A stretch of 5,945 nt of DNA, from positions 4,229-10,173 of the forward strand of contig JAQVML010000019.1 in assembly GCA_028703645.1 (NCBI GenBank). The letters are read 5' to 3'. This stretch comes from Eubacteriales bacterium (GTDB lineage: Bacteria > Bacillota > Clostridia > Christensenellales > CAG-138). The notes under the pieces are model-generated. The model had not been told where the DNA came from and ran no database searches. It saw only the letters and a program-made list of their open reading frames with translations. The stretch's first letter is position 1. The number at the start of each line of letters is the position of its first letter. Below, piece by piece: positions 4,889 to 5,945 of the stretch. The position numbers were made by a program, and so were the translations under genes.

Positions 4889-5887
4889 ATGAAAGCGATT
4901 GTTTACACCGGCACCAACGCCGTGGAACTGCGCGATTTGCCCGTTCCGGTTGCCCCCGAGGGTTGGGCGTTGATTCACGTTTGCTTTGCTGGCATCTGCG
5001 GCAGTGACGTGACCATCTTTCTCGGCGCGCACCCGCGCGCGAAAGCCCCGCTCGTGATGGGTCACGAGTTTTCCGGTCACCTGATGCATGACATTCCAGG
5101 CTTGCCCAAGGGCTCGCTCGTCACCGTAAACCCCCTGCTCTCTTGCGGCGCTTGTGAGCCTTGCCGCAACGGAAACTCGCACGTCTGCAAGGCCCTGCGC
5201 CTGCTCGGAATCGACCGTGACGGCGGCATGGCGGAATACGCCATTGCGCCTATCGGCATGATCGTGCCCGTTCCAGAGGGTGTCTCCGCCAAGCTCGGCG
5301 CATTTATTGAGCCAATCGCCGTTGCGGTACACGCGCTCCACATGGCGAACTTCCGCGCGGGCTATAGCACGCTTGTGTTTGGCGCGGGTGCCATCGGCCT
5401 TGCCACCGCCATCACTCTGCGGCGCTTTGGTGCGGGTAGTGTCACCATATGCGAACCAAACCCCGTTCGCCTCAAGATTGCGCAAAGCCTCGGTTTTCAT
5501 TGCCTACAGAGCGGACAGGATCTGCTGGAAACACTGCTGGCAGAAACAAACGGGGACGGATACGACTATGTCTTCGACTGTGCGGGACACCAGAGCGTTG
5601 CGGAGATTCTGCCGGATGTGGTGAAGATTCGCGGGATCGTTGAGATCATCGCAGGGTACAAGAAACCGCCGACCATGAACTACCAGAAAGGCATGTTCAA
5701 GGAGTTTTCGATTCAGTTCACCCGCGTTTATACGCAAAAGGACTTCGAAATCGCCGCCCGTCTGAGCGCGCAGGAACCAGACTATGAGCGGCTGATCAAC
5801 TATGAGCTTCCGCCGGAAGAAGCGGCAAAGGGCTTCGAACTGCTCACTACGCCGACCGACGCCATCAAGGTCATGTATCGGTTTTAA
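4889..5887 (+). CDS. Zinc-dependent medium-chain alcohol/polyol dehydrogenase (MDR family)
   Basis: A 332-residue cytoplasmic NAD(P)-dependent dehydrogenase of the sorbitol/threonine/idonate dehydrogenase type, slightly shorter than the usual 340-350. Catalytic zinc ligands are visible as C37 in AGICGSD, H59-E60 in MGHEFSG and E141 in IEPIAVAVHA. The structural zinc lobe has the four cysteines C86, C89, C92 and C100. The cofactor fold carries GAGAIG (165-170) with E189 at the end of the next strand, an acidic residue that favours NAD over NADP. An AAAGGAA site about 8 nt before the ATG supports the start. Next to an SDR gene and downstream of eda/kdgK, a role oxidising a sugar acid at a secondary alcohol, as L-idonate 5-dehydrogenase does, is attractive. 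Galactitol-phosphate or gulonate-type activities are equally possible, and the substrate is not fixed by sequence. Confidence 0.92.
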   Translation: MKAIVYTGTNAVELRDLPVPVAPEGWALIHVCFAGICGSDVTIFLGAHPRAKAPLVMGHEFSGHLMHDIPGLPKGSLVTVNPLLSCGACEPCRNGNSHVCKALRLLGIDRDGGMAEYAIAPIGMIVPVPEGVSAKLGAFIEPIAVAVHALHMANFRAGYSTLVFGAGAIGLATAITLRRFGAGSVTICEPNPVRLKIAQSLGFHCLQSGQDLLETLLAETNGDGYDYVFDCAGHQSVAEILPDVVKIRGIVEIIAGYKKPPTMNYQKGMFKEFSIQFTRVYTQKDFEIAARLSAQEPDYERLINYELPPEEAAKGFELLTTPTDAIKVMYRF

Positions 5888-5898
5888 GGAGAAGAAAC

Positions 5899-5945
5899 AT
5901 GCTGTTTGATATTAAGGGAAAAAACGCCGTCATCACCGGCGCGAG
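5899..5945 (+). CDS. Start of a probable short-chain dehydrogenase/reductase (SDR), cut by the window end
   Basis: Only 15 full codons are present: MLFDIKGKNAVITGA. The pattern F-D-hydrophobic-K-G-K followed by A-V-hydrophobic-TGA is the usual first beta strand and beginning of the TGxxxGxG cofactor motif in classical SDR enzymes such as gluconate 5-dehydrogenase or KduD. The ribosome site AAGGAG (5886-5891) overlaps the stop codon of the zinc dehydrogenase gene, 7 nt before the ATG, so the two genes are closely linked in one transcript. An SDR reductase after an MDR dehydrogenase recalls the idnD/idnO pair. The family call rests on a short fragment, and the specificity cannot be judged. Confidence 0.72.
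   Translation, partial: MLFDIKGKNAVITGA

Overview
The window holds one regulator gene followed by the first five complete genes, and the start of a sixth, of a sugar-acid catabolic operon. All genes lie on the + strand. Strong GGAGG-type ribosome sites, consensus sigma-A/sigma-70 promoters, a short intergenic hairpin terminator and the style of the proteins suggest a moderately GC-rich member of the Bacillota, most likely a clostridial gut or fermentative bacterium. This is an inference from style only. I see no rRNA, tRNA, CRISPR, insertion sequence, prophage or plasmid feature.

Layout. Bases 1-189 are a non-coding leader with a promoter (TTGTAC/TATTAT with an extended -10) and two small inverted repeats. 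Bases 190-981 encode an IclR-family regulator, closed by a hairpin-plus-T-tract terminator with a UUCG loop (998-1023). A very strong promoter follows (TTGACA, 18 bp, TATAAT). A perfect 15-bp palindrome, TTCCACATCGTGGAA (1110-1124), sits on its predicted transcription start and is the best candidate operator for the regulator. The operon then reads: KDPG aldolase (eda, 1160-1834), 2-keto-3-deoxygluconate kinase (kdgK, 1822-2844, 13-nt overlap), a ten-helix DMT/EamA permease (2841-3800, 4-nt overlap), a CtBP-like D-2-hydroxyacid dehydrogenase (3839-4792), a zinc-dependent MDR dehydrogenase (4889-5887) and the first 15 codons of a probable SDR oxidoreductase (5899 to the end of the window).

How the genes fit together. 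Kinase and aldolase form the lower trunk in which 2-keto-3-deoxygluconate (KDG) is phosphorylated to KDPG and cleaved to pyruvate and glyceraldehyde-3-phosphate. The MDR and SDR dehydrogenases are the kind of pair that interconverts aldonates and keto-aldonates before dehydration to KDG, as in the idonate/5-ketogluconate pathway, although the substrate here is not fixed by the sequence. No dehydratase lies in the window; one would be expected downstream. The DMT permease is a candidate carrier for the sugar acid, and the hydroxyacid dehydrogenase is unassigned. The regulator probably senses a sugar acid or KDG.

I found no clearly new biological system. The points most worth checking are the palindrome on the transcription start, the unusual set of genes (a DMT permease and a CtBP-like dehydrogenase beside kdgK/eda), and the competing inverted repeats just ahead of the zinc dehydrogenase ribosome site.
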